From Alphaproteobacteria bacterium (GTDB taxonomy: Bacteria > Pseudomonadota > Alphaproteobacteria > M2410), in contig JAUWTJ010000001.1 in the NCBI GenBank assembly GCA_030614785.1, forward strand, positions 1 to 64,000: 64,000 nt of DNA. Direction: 5' to 3'. Below the pieces are notes generated by a model that saw only the letters and a program-made list of their open reading frames with translations, searched no databases and was not told where the DNA came from. Both the position numbers and the translations under genes were made by a program. Positions 25,184 through 35,281 of the stretch are shown piece by piece (position 1 is the first letter of the stretch; each line of letters opens with the position of its first letter).

Positions 25184-25752
25184 GAACGTCGCCCCTTGTT
25201 CGTAGAGAGCAGAAGAAGTTTGGAACTGATATTGAGTTCCACTTCCTTCGCCTTCTCAACATTGATGGCAAATCCGATTTTTGAGCCAGCCTGCTCGAAT
25301 TCGATAATTCCGCCTCGAGAGCGAAACCCGCTCGTATCGCTGACCGTCAGAACAGGAGCCTTTGACCAGATCCCAAAAGCAAAACTCTCCACATTTCGCC
25401 TGAGATCGGAAAAGTAAGCGACATCACATGCATACTCATTCGGATCGGGATCGCCGGTCACGACGCGAATAGCTCCGCGTGAGAATTCCTTACCGTCAAT
25501 TTCATCAAGGGCGTGATCAAGGGGGTTTTTGCCATAGGCGCACACGGTCACGGTTACAGGGGCGCCGCCTTCTACCTGGTCGGGCCAGGAGACAAACTTG
25601 ATGAAATTGTAGATATAGGCAGCCTTGATCCGCGCGTCTTTGCGCGGCGCCGCGTCAGCCCGGCCCCCATAGGGCACGAGGCTGGAGGCAAGCGCCACCA
25701 GTACGGCGATCAGAATGCTCTTTTGCCTTCGTCCCTTCATAAATCTGGCCAT
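25180..25752 (-). CDS. YfiR family (DUF4154) periplasmic protein
   Basis: 190 aa with a signal peptide (basic start, hydrophobic 12-30, cleavage near ADAA) and the family blocks [34 protein letters not shown] and ISSKLLLLS. In Pseudomonas YfiR is a periplasmic repressor of the diguanylate cyclase YfiN. Homologues next to TonB receptors and kinases probably sense ligand or redox state in the periplasm. Cysteines that stabilise YfiR are present (TVCAYG and EYACDV). It sits 17 bp after the receptor gene and overlaps the kinase gene, so the three are co-expressed. Confidence 0.92.
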   Translation of the reverse strand: MARFMKGRRQKSILIAVLVALASSLVPYGGRADAAPRKDARIKAAYIYNFIKFVSWPDQVEGGAPVTVTVCAYGKNPLDHALDEIDGKEFSRGAIRVVTGDPDPNEYACDVAYFSDLRRNVESFAFGIWSKAPVLTVSDTSGFRSRGGIIEFEQAGSKIGFAINVEKAKEVELNISSKLLLLSTNKGRRS

Positions 25753-25769
25753 CTCTCTGGTTTTGCAGG

Positions 25770-27848
25770 TCAGGAACCGAAAGTAAGTCGCAGGGTGAGG
25801 GAAATAGACCGCTCGGCCGGAGTATTCACAAAACCGGATTCGTTAGGAGCTGTCTCCCACCGTTCATCGTCAGTCAGGTTTTTCCCCGTCACGGAAAGCT
25901 CGACGCCTTCGCTGATCTGGTAGCCCAGCCTGATATCGAGATCCCCGTAGGCATCGACGCCAAGAGAGGAAATCTCGTCAACCCAGCGTCCCCAGACATC
26001 AAGCTCGAGCTTGTCCGTCACGTCAAAGCTCGCGCGCGCCGAGGCCTGGTTGGTGGGACCCTGATATTTCGCGCTGGAACCGGTCTTTGCACTTGTTTCG
26101 GTGTGGGTATAGGCGAACTTCAGGGTCGCAGCGTCCGCCGCACGCCAGGTGCCCGCCAGTTCGAAGCCGTTGACGTCGATGTCCCTGTTGTTACCCAGAG
26201 TGAGCGGGAGGATGAGATGGGGAATCGGCGGCCCGGGGTTGAAGACAGGTGCGCCGGCGGCGGTCGAGACAATACCTGCATACTTGTCGTAGTAGGCAGT
26301 GGCGTCGATCCACAGATTGTCCATAACGGCTTTTCGCACTCCAGCCTCGAATGCCGTCAGTTCCTCCGTATCAAGATTTTCATTGCCCTGGATCTGCATC
26401 AGAATCGGCAGGGCACCTGGATTCCCGGGCGTGAAGGGAGGAATCGATGCAATCGAAATCGCAAAGCCGTGCTCCATCCGCGAGGGTGTCCGGACCGCGC
26501 GTGCGATGGACCCCCAGATCGCCAGATCGTCCTTAAGGTAACTGACACGGATGCTCGGCTGCACCTCGAGGCCAGTGAAGTCGTTATCCTCGAATTTGCT
26601 GCCAACGGTAACTTTGGCCCTATCCTCCAGAAGAGAGAACTCGCCCTGGACGAAGCCGCTCATAAGGGCGACCGATCGGGTCAACGGGTACAGGAACACT
26701 GTATGAGAGTCAAAATAGGCATCCTCAATGGTCCGGTAGCCCAGACCCCATGTGGCCCGAACAACATCCGAGAAAGCAAAATCGTGCTGGAATTCAACGT
26801 CGAGTGTTTTGTTCTCGATTCCCTGCCCATACGAAATACGATCATCGACATCATAGTAGGCCTGGAGCGACATATTTGAGCCGCTTTCGTCCTGATGGTC
26901 CCAGCGCACGAGGATATGGCCGCCATTCTGCTGGTCTATATGACTTGCGAGCGAGTTATAGGGAGGAACCAGTTCCGGCATCGGATTTCCATTGCCGATC
27001 TCCCCGGAAAATAGATCTGCCTGCAGGGACACGCTGTTTTCGGTATCGCGGATCCAGTCGAGCCGGATCCCGCCGCGCACATGCTCGCTTTCGTCCAGGG
27101 CGCCGGGCACGGTAGTGGAAGCATCCTGGGTCCTGTATTTGAGATGGGCACGGAAATGCAGATTGGGGTTAACCTCCACGCCATGACGCAGCGAAACGCT
27201 CCTTTCGGTCTTGGTGCCGACCGAGACCTCCACCAGAGATCCCCGGGTTTCGGCAGTATTTTTTGTGATGACGTTGATCACACCGCCAACCGCATTGGCG
27301 CCCCACAGCGTCGCACCTGGCCCGCGGATAACCTCGATCCTGTCGATGTCGGCGAGAACGAGATCCTGGGTACTCCAGAACACGCCCGAGAAAGACGGCG
27401 TGTAGACGGAGCGGCCATCGATCAGGACAAGGATCTTATTGGAGAAAATATCGTTGAAGCCGCGGGCGGAAACTGCATAGTTGTTATTGTCCATACGGCT
27501 GACCTGCATGCCCGGAACCATGCGAAGCGCTTCAGGAATGTTGTGTGCGCCGCTGCGTCGGATATCCTTGGCCGTGATGACGAAGATCGCAGCCGATGCA
27601 CCGATCATCTTCTCTGCCTGTTTGGAGACCGATGTTACTTCCATGGTCATGAGATCTTCAATGTTCATGGACATGAGATCCTGGTCTTCCGGTTCACTGG
27701 CCTCGGCTGCCAAACTCAAAATCACTGACACAGAGAGTATGGTACAAGCCGCATACACACAAAAGCGTCCCAGGAGACCTGCAATTGATGTCATTACACT
27801 AACGCCTGAGCTCTGCTTTGAGAGCGAAACAGGGCGATCTGGGGCCAT
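25770..27848 (-). CDS. TonB-dependent receptor of the YfiR-linked signalling operon
   Basis: 692 aa from the ATG at 27848, which has SD AGAAGGAAG at proper distance; the longer track start overlaps the upstream gene. A signal peptide lies around residues 20-52. An unusual acidic Met-rich leader (DLMSMNIEDLMTMEVTSVSKQ) comes before the plug. The plug contains RGFNDIFSNKILVLIDGR and RGPGATLWGANAVGGVINVIT, and the barrel ends in TLRLTFGS. The DL-x-DLM-x-EVTSVSK leader is typical of receptors encoded beside YfiR/DUF4154. It may act as a signalling port as much as a transporter. Ligand unknown. Distinct from the three tandem receptors at 9-19 kb. Confidence 0.92.
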   Translation of the reverse strand: MAPDRPVSLSKQSSGVSVMTSIAGLLGRFCVYAACTILSVSVILSLAAEASEPEDQDLMSMNIEDLMTMEVTSVSKQAEKMIGASAAIFVITAKDIRRSGAHNIPEALRMVPGMQVSRMDNNNYAVSARGFNDIFSNKILVLIDGRSVYTPSFSGVFWSTQDLVLADIDRIEVIRGPGATLWGANAVGGVINVITKNTAETRGSLVEVSVGTKTERSVSLRHGVEVNPNLHFRAHLKYRTQDASTTVPGALDESEHVRGGIRLDWIRDTENSVSLQADLFSGEIGNGNPMPELVPPYNSLASHIDQQNGGHILVRWDHQDESGSNMSLQAYYDVDDRISYGQGIENKTLDVEFQHDFAFSDVVRATWGLGYRTIEDAYFDSHTVFLYPLTRSVALMSGFVQGEFSLLEDRAKVTVGSKFEDNDFTGLEVQPSIRVSYLKDDLAIWGSIARAVRTPSRMEHGFAISIASIPPFTPGNPGALPILMQIQGNENLDTEELTAFEAGVRKAVMDNLWIDATAYYDKYAGIVSTAAGAPVFNPGPPIPHLILPLTLGNNRDIDVNGFELAGTWRAADAATLKFAYTHTETSAKTGSSAKYQGPTNQASARASFDVTDKLELDVWGRWVDEISSLGVDAYGDLDIRLGYQISEGVELSVTGKNLTDDERWETAPNESGFVNTPAERSISLTLRLTFGS

Positions 27849-27879
27849 GTGTGGTTCTTCCTTCTTCTGAACAAATTCG

Positions 27880-28842
27880 TTATTTCGCAGCAGAGATTGA
27901 GGCCGCCGGAGTATCAGCGCTGCTGTCTTCCATTCCCTCAAATTCATATTCACAAGTCACCGTGTTGCCCGTACCCTGGAATCTAACAGCGTCGAAACTC
28001 AGCAAATTGGAAAGGGCAATCCCGCGTCCATGACTGTGCGTTGCACGCTCGGGATCAATCTTCATATACTGTTGCCAGTCAAAGCCTTCACCCTCATCGG
28101 TGATCGTCAACAGGATGCGTTCGCCTTCCCTCTTGAAATGGACCAGCACCACCTTGCCGCTGTTTTCCGGCAATTGCTGTCTGCGTTCGACCTCTGCTTC
28201 CCACCTGTCTTCACGATGCAGGTCGGTCTTCTCCCTGTAGGTAATTCCGAGATTGCCGTGTTCAACGGCATTGATCAGGAGTTCCGATATGCCGAGAATG
28301 ACCCGTTGGCTGTCGGGGTAGAAATTTGCAAGGAAGGTTGAAAGATATCGGGCATCACTCAGCGTCATGATTTCAAAATAGCTTTCCTTGACCAAATTGA
28401 GTTTCTGCTTGTGGCGCAAGAGCTCCGCCCGAAGCATGCTATAATTGGCATAGTCACTCATCGCGGCACGCACCACCGACTGCATCACTTCCACGTCGTA
28501 GGGTTTGGTCAGGTAGTAATAGACCCCGGCATTAATTCCCTCAGCAACCTGACTTTTTTCAGCCGCTGCGGTCTGCATGATGACCGGCTTTTGCGCAACA
28601 CTCTCGTCGGCCTTCAGTTTGGCCATAAACTCCATGCCATCCATGTTCGGCATCATCCGGTCCAACAGAATGACTCCGATCTCTTCCTTGTTCTGTTGCA
28701 GGACTTTCCAGCCCTCAACCCCGTCACGACCGGTCAGGATTTTCCATCCCCCGTCTTCCAGATCCAATTTGAGGATCTCGACATTGTTGATATCATCATC
28801 GATGATCAGTATTGCGTGTTTATCCGGTTCGACAACTTTCAT
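27880..28842 (-). CDS. Response regulator with C-terminal RsbW-like HATPase domain
   Basis: 320 aa from ATG 28842 (SD CAGGAGA). Receiver domain residues ~8-125: acidic pocket IIDDD, phospho-acceptor Asp61 in LLDRMMPNMDG, and Lys in LTKPYD. A helical linker (~130-160) follows, then a HATPase_c_2 domain (~165-298) with N-box ISELLINAVEHGN, G1 DEGEGF and the SHGRGIAL lid, as in anti-sigma/SpoIIAB-RsbW kinases. The expected role is phosphorylation-controlled switching of an anti-sigma or antagonist activity. Its ATG overlaps the stop of the MHYT kinase gene (ATGA), which is the likely phosphodonor. An internally deleted paralogue ends the same operon. Confidence 0.9.
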   Translation of the reverse strand: MKVVEPDKHAILIIDDDINNVEILKLDLEDGGWKILTGRDGVEGWKVLQQNKEEIGVILLDRMMPNMDGMEFMAKLKADESVAQKPVIMQTAAAEKSQVAEGINAGVYYYLTKPYDVEVMQSVVRAAMSDYANYSMLRAELLRHKQKLNLVKESYFEIMTLSDARYLSTFLANFYPDSQRVILGISELLINAVEHGNLGITYREKTDLHREDRWEAEVERRQQLPENSGKVVLVHFKREGERILLTITDEGEGFDWQQYMKIDPERATHSHGRGIALSNLLSFDAVRFQGTGNTVTCEYEFEGMEDSSADTPAASISAAK

Positions 28843-31800
28843 TTTGAGTTCTCCTGAGTAATTGGGAGTGCGACGTGAAAAGTCGCACCGCCTTCGATAT
28901 TGTTCTCTGCCCAGATCTTTCCGCCATGACCCAGGACGATTTCCTTGCAAATAGCCAGCCCGAGACCCGTACCTCCGGCCCCGGTCTTGGTCTTGCTGCT
29001 CTGGATGAACTTGTCAAAGACTGCATCAAGCTCTTCTTCGGGGATGCCAATACCCTCGTCGCTGACAGCAATGCAGAGCGCCTTTTCATCCTCGTCCCGA
29101 CAACAATGGACGCTCACCTGTTTGCCTTCGGGTGTGAATTTGATGGCATTGGACATCAGATTGAGCACGACCTGGTGAATCTTGCCCCGGTCACATTCCA
29201 CCTTTGCAGCGCCATCCATCTTTTCCGGCAAGGCGAGCGACAGCTTTTTGTTGTTGGCCAGGATCTCGATTTCGCTGACAGCAGCATTGATGATCGCGCC
29301 GACATCCGCATGTTTGAAATCATACTCCGCGCTGCCTGCTTCCAGTTTGGTGAGGTCAAGCAGGTCATTGAGCATACCTGACAGGCGATGCCCGCTCACA
29401 TTGATGCGTTCGAGGTTTTCTACCTGCCTGTCTTTGTCCCAGCGATCGATCCGCTCCATGCCATGGCGCGAGAAGCTCATAATGGCATGCATGGGCGTTC
29501 TGAGCTCATGGCTCATATTGGCCAGAAATTCCGACTTCATCCGGTTGGCTTGCTCGGCTGCCTCCCGAGCCTTCTTGATGGGCGTCACATCATTAGAATA
29601 GAACGTGATTGTCTTTAAATCCCTGACAGTGGTCACCACTACAGTTTGAAGATATGCAATATCGTCGATCGTAAGTTCGCGCTGGGACAAGCCATCCCTT
29701 TCCATCATGGACAAGGCACCTGAAAGAAACGGATGATCCACTCCCTTTTCCTCCAAATCATCAAAGAGTATGTCAGCCGCCGGATTAAACAGGATAATTT
29801 CACCATCCTGATTTAGCTTGATGATGGGGTGCGGGTTATTTTTCGGAATAATGGCGAAGCTTTCCGCCTCCTGACGAGCCTGTTCAGCGACTTCATGTGC
29901 AAGTGCCAAATCACGGGTCTGCTCGTCTACCATATCCTGTAGATGGTCCCGGTGTCGTTTGAGTTCCTCATCCGCCCGTTTCCGTTCTGTAATATCCCGA
30001 ATGGACGCGATGGCGTACTTCTTTCCCCCGATAAGCTGTATGAGCGACAGATTGATTTCCAGAGGCACTTCCGTGCCGTCCTTTTTCCGCCCGGAAAATT
30101 CGCGGTCGAAAGCCATTTCATACTTCTTGTCGTCATCCTGATTGAAGTATTGTCGAAGAAAACCGGCGTGGTTGGCACGGCTGATTTCAGGCAAAAGCAT
30201 ATCGAGATTACTATTCTCGATTTCAGCCTCGGTATATCCGAAGAGTTCACAAAGCGCCCTGTTCGCCGACGTGATCTTTCCATCAGATTCGACAGTCAAT
30301 ATGCCCTCTGGCACCGTATGCATAATACTGTCCAGCCAACTGTGGCTTTCCTCCAGAGACCGTTGCGTCTCCTTCATCTCGGTAATGTCCGTGGAAATTC
30401 CGCATACGACGTGCTCGCCCAGCAATTCATCGTAGATCGGGAATTTCAGCGACAAGTAATAGCGGGGATCCTGCCCCTCGAGGGCGGCGACTTCCTCCAT
30501 CTTTACGGGTTTCAGGGTCTCAAGGACCCGGTCATCGTTTCGCTTCAACGCGTCGGCGATCTCTTTTGGCAAGTAGTCATGATCGGTCTTTCCGATAATC
30601 TCTTCCGGAGTGCTATTGATCTGGTCGCAGAGCCTTTTGTTGGCCAATAGAACCCGGCTTCGAGCATCCTTTATGTAGATGAGGGCTCCTGTATTATCCA
30701 GCACATCCTGCAAACGATTGGACGTCTGCCTGCTGAATTGTTCACTTTCAGCAAGCTTTTGATTTGTGATCTCCTGATGTCTACGGTCGTGGATTGAGCC
30801 AAGGATAGCTTCGATTGTACGAAAGACAGGTTCCAGGAGGACAATATCTTTCTCCGAATATCCACCAGTCTTGTTTGCCAGACCCACGATGCAGATTACT
30901 TCACCGTCGAATACAATCGGAATGGCCATATGGTGTTCGGGTGGCGTCTTACCTTTCGACTCTTCCTTATAGGGATCATGATCCGCTGTATTGTTCGCAA
31001 TTAGTGGCTCACCGGCTATGATGGCGCGGTCATAGACGGAATCCGGCGCGCAATAGTCACAGGTCTCTTGTACTTTATCGTGTTGGCCAAAAGTAGACGC
31101 GACACGGATATCCAGGTTGTAGGTGTCGTTTCCGCTGACGAGGACTTCCCCGATAAACCCGCTTTCGCTCTGACTCAGTTCCAGCAGATATGACATCAGG
31201 ACTTCAAAGACTTTATGGCTGTCTTCGCCCTTGCTGGAAATATACGTCGACTGAACGATTGCAATCAGGTCAAGGGTTTTGCGCTGGAATTGCTTCTTCT
31301 CTTCGTCGCCTTTGATCGTCCCCGCCAACCTCTGACCATAAAGGGTCGCACTTGCCACCATCAAGAGGATGAGCCCGGCGATCAGATATTCGACAATTTC
31401 CAGGGCCGCCGCCTCTTCCAGCTGTTCGTTGAAAAGGGCTGACTGAATCTCTGACATCATTTGCACAGCATCGGAGAGACTATTGGATGCGTCGCTGGAA
31501 AGATGATCCATCCTCGCCATGTGAGCACCGGCTTCAGCCGGGTCTCCATCTTTCAAACTGGAGAAGAATGCGCTTGTTTCTCTTGCCAGAGTTTCGAAAT
31601 CGGCGCGGGACATGACCACTTTTTCTATGAGCAGCTGCTTGTAGCCCATGCCATTTGCTGCCGCTCCAGACGGAAAGTCTGACGGACCCAACTGTTCAAG
31701 GCCAGCAAGCGCGCTATCATATTGCGAGGTGATCTGAGTCGCCAAATCTCTGAGCTTTTGAGTTTCGCTCTCGATATCCGAGTCTTCAAATACTTCATCT

Positions 31801-32771
31801 CCTGGAGAGTTCGCAGCTGCTATCAGCCGTGAGATGTCCACGATCTGAGCTTGCCGCTCATGCCAGGTTTCCTCGATAGTGGCCGAGTCCTGATAGATGG
31901 TCATGATGCGGTGGTTCAAAAACAAGCTGACGACGATAGCAGAGGCGGCAAACCCGGCCAGTACATAGTAAATATAGTGCCAGCGCGGCATTCTTCTGGT
32001 GCCTTCGGTTCGTGAAAGGGTCACGAGCCGGTTCAGGCTGAGGATGAAACCCGGAACGATGATCAGGCCAAAGGTGACGAGTGTGACGGTTACGATGAGC
32101 CATGTTTGTCCTTGCGCCTCGCCAACGTGATGGCCGTGAGGTAGAAAGACTGCCGCCTCCATGCCGGTATAGTGCATTCCGCACACGGCCACGCCCATAA
32201 CGGCGGAAGCCAGAATTGACCTTTTGACAAGTGGCTTCTCCAGAAATTGCCTTATGATGATGATCGCTGCACCGGCCGCGATAATCGCGATCGCCACCGA
32301 AAGGATAAAGAGGTTGGGCTCGTAGCGTACGTCAGCGTCTATATCCATCGCGGCCATGCCGATATAGTGCATTAGGACGGCCGCCATACCGACAATGACT
32401 GTGGATCGACAAAAGGCAGTCTTTGACATGACTGGTTTCAGGATTTGATCGAACGCCGCCCATGAAAAGGCGTTGGCAATCACAAGAGACGCGAGGGTCA
32501 ACGGTGCGGAATAGGTGTGCTCCATGCCCATATCATAGGCAAGCATGCCGGTGAAGTGCATCGACCAGATGCCGCTGCCCAGGAAGAAGGCGCCCAACAG
32601 GGGGGCTCTTTTCTGTAAGGACGTATCTGTGCTGCGTATTCCTGCAACCAACGTGATGGCGATGAAGCAGGCCGCTGAGGCAATGAGGTAGGACAGCAGA
32701 ACCAGCCACCAGTTATAGTGACCGGTCAAGGCGATCTGCGGTATTTCCTTGATGAAGAAGCCTTCAGTCAT
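28839..32771 (-). CDS. Large MHYT-GAF-PAS sensor histidine kinase
   Basis: 1310 aa. N-terminal MHYT sensor with seven membrane helices and three repeats of the signature (MHFTGM ~71, MHYIGM ~134, MHYTGM ~199), thought to bind a metal and sense a diatomic gas. A further TM at ~272-290 and a ~170-residue helical extracytoplasmic part lead to a TM near 465. A GAF domain (~510-665) and three PAS domains (~690-800, 815-935, 970-1075) follow. HisKA has H-box SHELRTPMH, and the HATPase has NLMSNAIKF, DEGIGIPE and GGTGLGLAI. There is no receiver; the next gene supplies one. First gene of the six-gene operon. The transmitter is almost the same as in the kinase at 23591. Confidence 0.92.
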   Translation of the reverse strand: MTEGFFIKEIPQIALTGHYNWWLVLLSYLIASAACFIAITLVAGIRSTDTSLQKRAPLLGAFFLGSGIWSMHFTGMLAYDMGMEHTYSAPLTLASLVIANAFSWAAFDQILKPVMSKTAFCRSTVIVGMAAVLMHYIGMAAMDIDADVRYEPNLFILSVAIAIIAAGAAIIIIRQFLEKPLVKRSILASAVMGVAVCGMHYTGMEAAVFLPHGHHVGEAQGQTWLIVTVTLVTFGLIIVPGFILSLNRLVTLSRTEGTRRMPRWHYIYYVLAGFAASAIVVSLFLNHRIMTIYQDSATIEETWHERQAQIVDISRLIAAANSPGDEVFEDSDIESETQKLRDLATQITSQYDSALAGLEQLGPSDFPSGAAANGMGYKQLLIEKVVMSRADFETLARETSAFFSSLKDGDPAEAGAHMARMDHLSSDASNSLSDAVQMMSEIQSALFNEQLEEAAALEIVEYLIAGLILLMVASATLYGQRLAGTIKGDEEKKQFQRKTLDLIAIVQSTYISSKGEDSHKVFEVLMSYLLELSQSESGFIGEVLVSGNDTYNLDIRVASTFGQHDKVQETCDYCAPDSVYDRAIIAGEPLIANNTADHDPYKEESKGKTPPEHHMAIPIVFDGEVICIVGLANKTGGYSEKDIVLLEPVFRTIEAILGSIHDRRHQEITNQKLAESEQFSRQTSNRLQDVLDNTGALIYIKDARSRVLLANKRLCDQINSTPEEIIGKTDHDYLPKEIADALKRNDDRVLETLKPVKMEEVAALEGQDPRYYLSLKFPIYDELLGEHVVCGISTDITEMKETQRSLEESHSWLDSIMHTVPEGILTVESDGKITSANRALCELFGYTEAEIENSNLDMLLPEISRANHAGFLRQYFNQDDDKKYEMAFDREFSGRKKDGTEVPLEINLSLIQLIGGKKYAIASIRDITERKRADEELKRHRDHLQDMVDEQTRDLALAHEVAEQARQEAESFAIIPKNNPHPIIKLNQDGEIILFNPAADILFDDLEEKGVDHPFLSGALSMMERDGLSQRELTIDDIAYLQTVVVTTVRDLKTITFYSNDVTPIKKAREAAEQANRMKSEFLANMSHELRTPMHAIMSFSRHGMERIDRWDKDRQVENLERINVSGHRLSGMLNDLLDLTKLEAGSAEYDFKHADVGAIINAAVSEIEILANNKKLSLALPEKMDGAAKVECDRGKIHQVVLNLMSNAIKFTPEGKQVSVHCCRDEDEKALCIAVSDEGIGIPEEELDAVFDKFIQSSKTKTGAGGTGLGLAICKEIVLGHGGKIWAENNIEGGATFHVALPITQENSK

Positions 32772-33127
32772 CTCTCATCCTGATCAAGACTGTGCAAAAG
32801 GGCAGAACCCGTCGAAGAACGGCCTTGCCTGCTCGCTCCAGGCTCTTTTCTATCCACAGATTCATTTGCCGCCCCTGATTCGGCGCCGAGCACCGGCTTT
32901 GCACTACAGACATGCCATCCTGAGGGCAGGATCATGAGCGAGTACAAGCGCTTCCATCCATCCCTCATGGTAGATTAGTTACTAAAGTACATAAAAGTTA
33001 AACTGCGGTTACCGAAAGTGGCGACACAATCACATCAAAATCGGTCTTAACGGCTGTATCCTGCAGACTCCGGGTCTTAATCTTGATAGAAAGGGGAAAA
33101 TCTCAATCCAGGGAGCCAATAGTGCCG
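32772..33127. other. 356-bp divergent spacer between the signalling operon and the M3 peptidase
   Basis: No gene is supportable here. It must contain the promoter of the six-gene minus-strand operon and that of the plus-strand peptidase. The stretch around 32980-33005 is AT-rich (TTAGTTACTAAAGTACAT), the best candidate promoter area. SD-like AGGGAG precedes the peptidase start. Confidence 0.5.
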
Positions 33128-35167
33128 ATGACCGAGCAATCCAATCCATTTTTCGAAACCTGGGACGCCCCCTATGGTGTACCGCCCTTTGACCGCATCA
33201 AATCGGAGCACTTCATACCTGCTTTCGAGAAGGCCATGACAGAGCGCCTTGCCAATGTGGAGATCATCGCCAGGTCGACTGTCGCGCCCACCTTCGAAAA
33301 CACCCTGGAGGCACTGGAGCGCACCTTTGTCCCAATGCATCGGATTATGGGTGTGTTCTACAACCAGACGTCCGCCCATACAAATGACGCCCTGCAAAAA
33401 ATACAAGCCGAGATGGCGCCCAAACTGGTGCGTCACGAAGCCGCGATCCAGATGAATGTTGCGCTCTTCAAGCGCATTGAAGCCCTGTATGAAACACGCG
33501 AGACGCTCGGCCTGGGTGCCGAGCAAATGCGCCTCCTCACCGAGACCCACAAAGATTTCACGCGTGCCGGTGCCGCCCTCGACAAAACCGCTCAGGCGGA
33601 CCTTAAGGCCATCAACGAAGAGATCTCGGTCCTCACAACAAGGTTTGGCCAAAACTCACTGGCAGAAACCAACGACTTCCAGCTTGTCATCGATAATGAG
33701 GACGATCTCGCAGGTTTGCCGGACTCAGTCCAGGCTGCAGCACTTGAAACAGGCCGCGAGCTTGGCCATGAAGGCAGCTATGTCTTCACCATTTCCCGCT
33801 CATCCTTCACGCCCTTCATGCAGTCTGCAGACAATCGAGCCTTGCGCGAAAAAATGTTCCGCGCCTACACGCTGTCCGGCGATAACAACAATGAACACGA
33901 CAACAAGGCGATCACCTCGAAGATCGCAAGCCTGCGCGTGCGCCGCGCCAACATCATGGGCCACAAGACCCATGCGGAGTTTGAGCTGAGTGACCGCATG
34001 GCTGACTCACCTGACGCCGCCTACGGCCTGTTGCGCCAGCTTTGGGAGCCCGCCGTTGCCAAAGCAAAAAGAGAAGCCGAAGATTTGCAAGCGTCCATCC
34101 AGCGCTCTGGCGGCAATTTCAAACTCGCGCCGTGGGATTGGTGGTACTACACAGAAAAAGTACGGGCGGAAAACTTCGATATGAATGTCGAGGAGATCAA
34201 ACCCTACTTCGAGCTTTCGCGCGTGCGCGACGGTGCCTTCCATGTAGCGACGCAGCTCTATGGCCTGACATTCAAACAGCTCCACAATGTTCCCGTTTAT
34301 CACGAGGATGTCGAAACCTGGGAAGTCTCCGATGCAGACGGCTCCCATATCGGCGTTTTTCTCGCCGACTATTTCATGCGGCCCTCAAAGCGCGGCGGCG
34401 CCTGGATGAGCGCCTACCGAGAGCAAAAAAAAATCGACGGCGAAACAAGGCCCATCATTGTCAATGTCTGCAATTTCCCTAAAGGCTCCGGCGACCAGCC
34501 CTCACTGCTTGGTCCCGATGAAGTGCGAACCCTCTTCCATGAGTTCGGCCATGCGCTACACGGCCTGCTCGCCAATACCACTTACGAAAGCATGTCCGGC
34601 ACATCAGTAAAGCGCGATTTTGTCGAACTGCCAAGCCAGATCATGGAACACTGGGCGACAGAACCTGACGTGATGAAGGTTTACGCGCGGCACTATGAAA
34701 CCGGCGCGGTGATCCCCGATGATCTCATCGAAAAAATCCTCAAGGTTCAAACCTTCAACCAGGGCTTTGCAACAACCGAATATCTCAGTGCGTCCATCCT
34801 CGACCTCGACTGGCACTCTCTGGAAACCGCAGACGAGCAACCTGCCAATGAGTTTGAGGCAGAAGCGATGGGCAGCCTCGGTCTCGTGGAGGAAATTACG
34901 CCGCGATATCGCTCGACCTATTTCTCCCACATTTTCTCGGGCGGCTACTCGGCTGGATATTATTCCTACATCTGGGCCGAAGTTCTCGACGCAGACGGTT
35001 ACGAGGCCTTTAAGGAGAAAGGTATCTTCGATCAGGAGACGGCAAAGTCCTTCCGGGAGAACATACTCGAAAAGGGCGGCACCGAGGACCCGATGAAGCT
35101 CTACAAAAAATTCCGCGGCCGCGAACCAAAAGTCGATGCCTTGCTGGTGGATCGAGGTCTGGACTAG
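33128..35167 (+). CDS. M3 family zinc metallopeptidase (peptidyl-dipeptidase Dcp / oligopeptidase A type)
   Basis: 679 aa from ATG 33128; an in-frame GTG at 33122 is closer to the AGGGAG SD and is also possible. The zinc motif HEFGHALH sits at about residue 470 with the downstream Glu ligand in LPSQIMEHW, and the C-terminal FSGGYSAGYYSYIWAE is typical of the Dcp/PrlC branch. The enzyme cleaves short peptides in the cytoplasm; no signal peptide is seen. Monocistronic. A second M3 peptidase, a lipoprotein and frameshifted, lies at 39.4-41.5 kb, from a different sub-branch. Confidence 0.93.
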   Translation: MTEQSNPFFETWDAPYGVPPFDRIKSEHFIPAFEKAMTERLANVEIIARSTVAPTFENTLEALERTFVPMHRIMGVFYNQTSAHTNDALQKIQAEMAPKLVRHEAAIQMNVALFKRIEALYETRETLGLGAEQMRLLTETHKDFTRAGAALDKTAQADLKAINEEISVLTTRFGQNSLAETNDFQLVIDNEDDLAGLPDSVQAAALETGRELGHEGSYVFTISRSSFTPFMQSADNRALREKMFRAYTLSGDNNNEHDNKAITSKIASLRVRRANIMGHKTHAEFELSDRMADSPDAAYGLLRQLWEPAVAKAKREAEDLQASIQRSGGNFKLAPWDWWYYTEKVRAENFDMNVEEIKPYFELSRVRDGAFHVATQLYGLTFKQLHNVPVYHEDVETWEVSDADGSHIGVFLADYFMRPSKRGGAWMSAYREQKKIDGETRPIIVNVCNFPKGSGDQPSLLGPDEVRTLFHEFGHALHGLLANTTYESMSGTSVKRDFVELPSQIMEHWATEPDVMKVYARHYETGAVIPDDLIEKILKVQTFNQGFATTEYLSASILDLDWHSLETADEQPANEFEAEAMGSLGLVEEITPRYRSTYFSHIFSGGYSAGYYSYIWAEVLDADGYEAFKEKGIFDQETAKSFRENILEKGGTEDPMKLYKKFRGREPKVDALLVDRGLD

Positions 35168-35281
35168 AAAGCCCCGGCATCAACTCAAATCACATTGCTT
35201 TACCGCCACTTGACCCTTGTCATTTAACCCTGCACATCTGACCCACTACATTTTCCATGCAAAGCAACAAGGTCGATAGCG

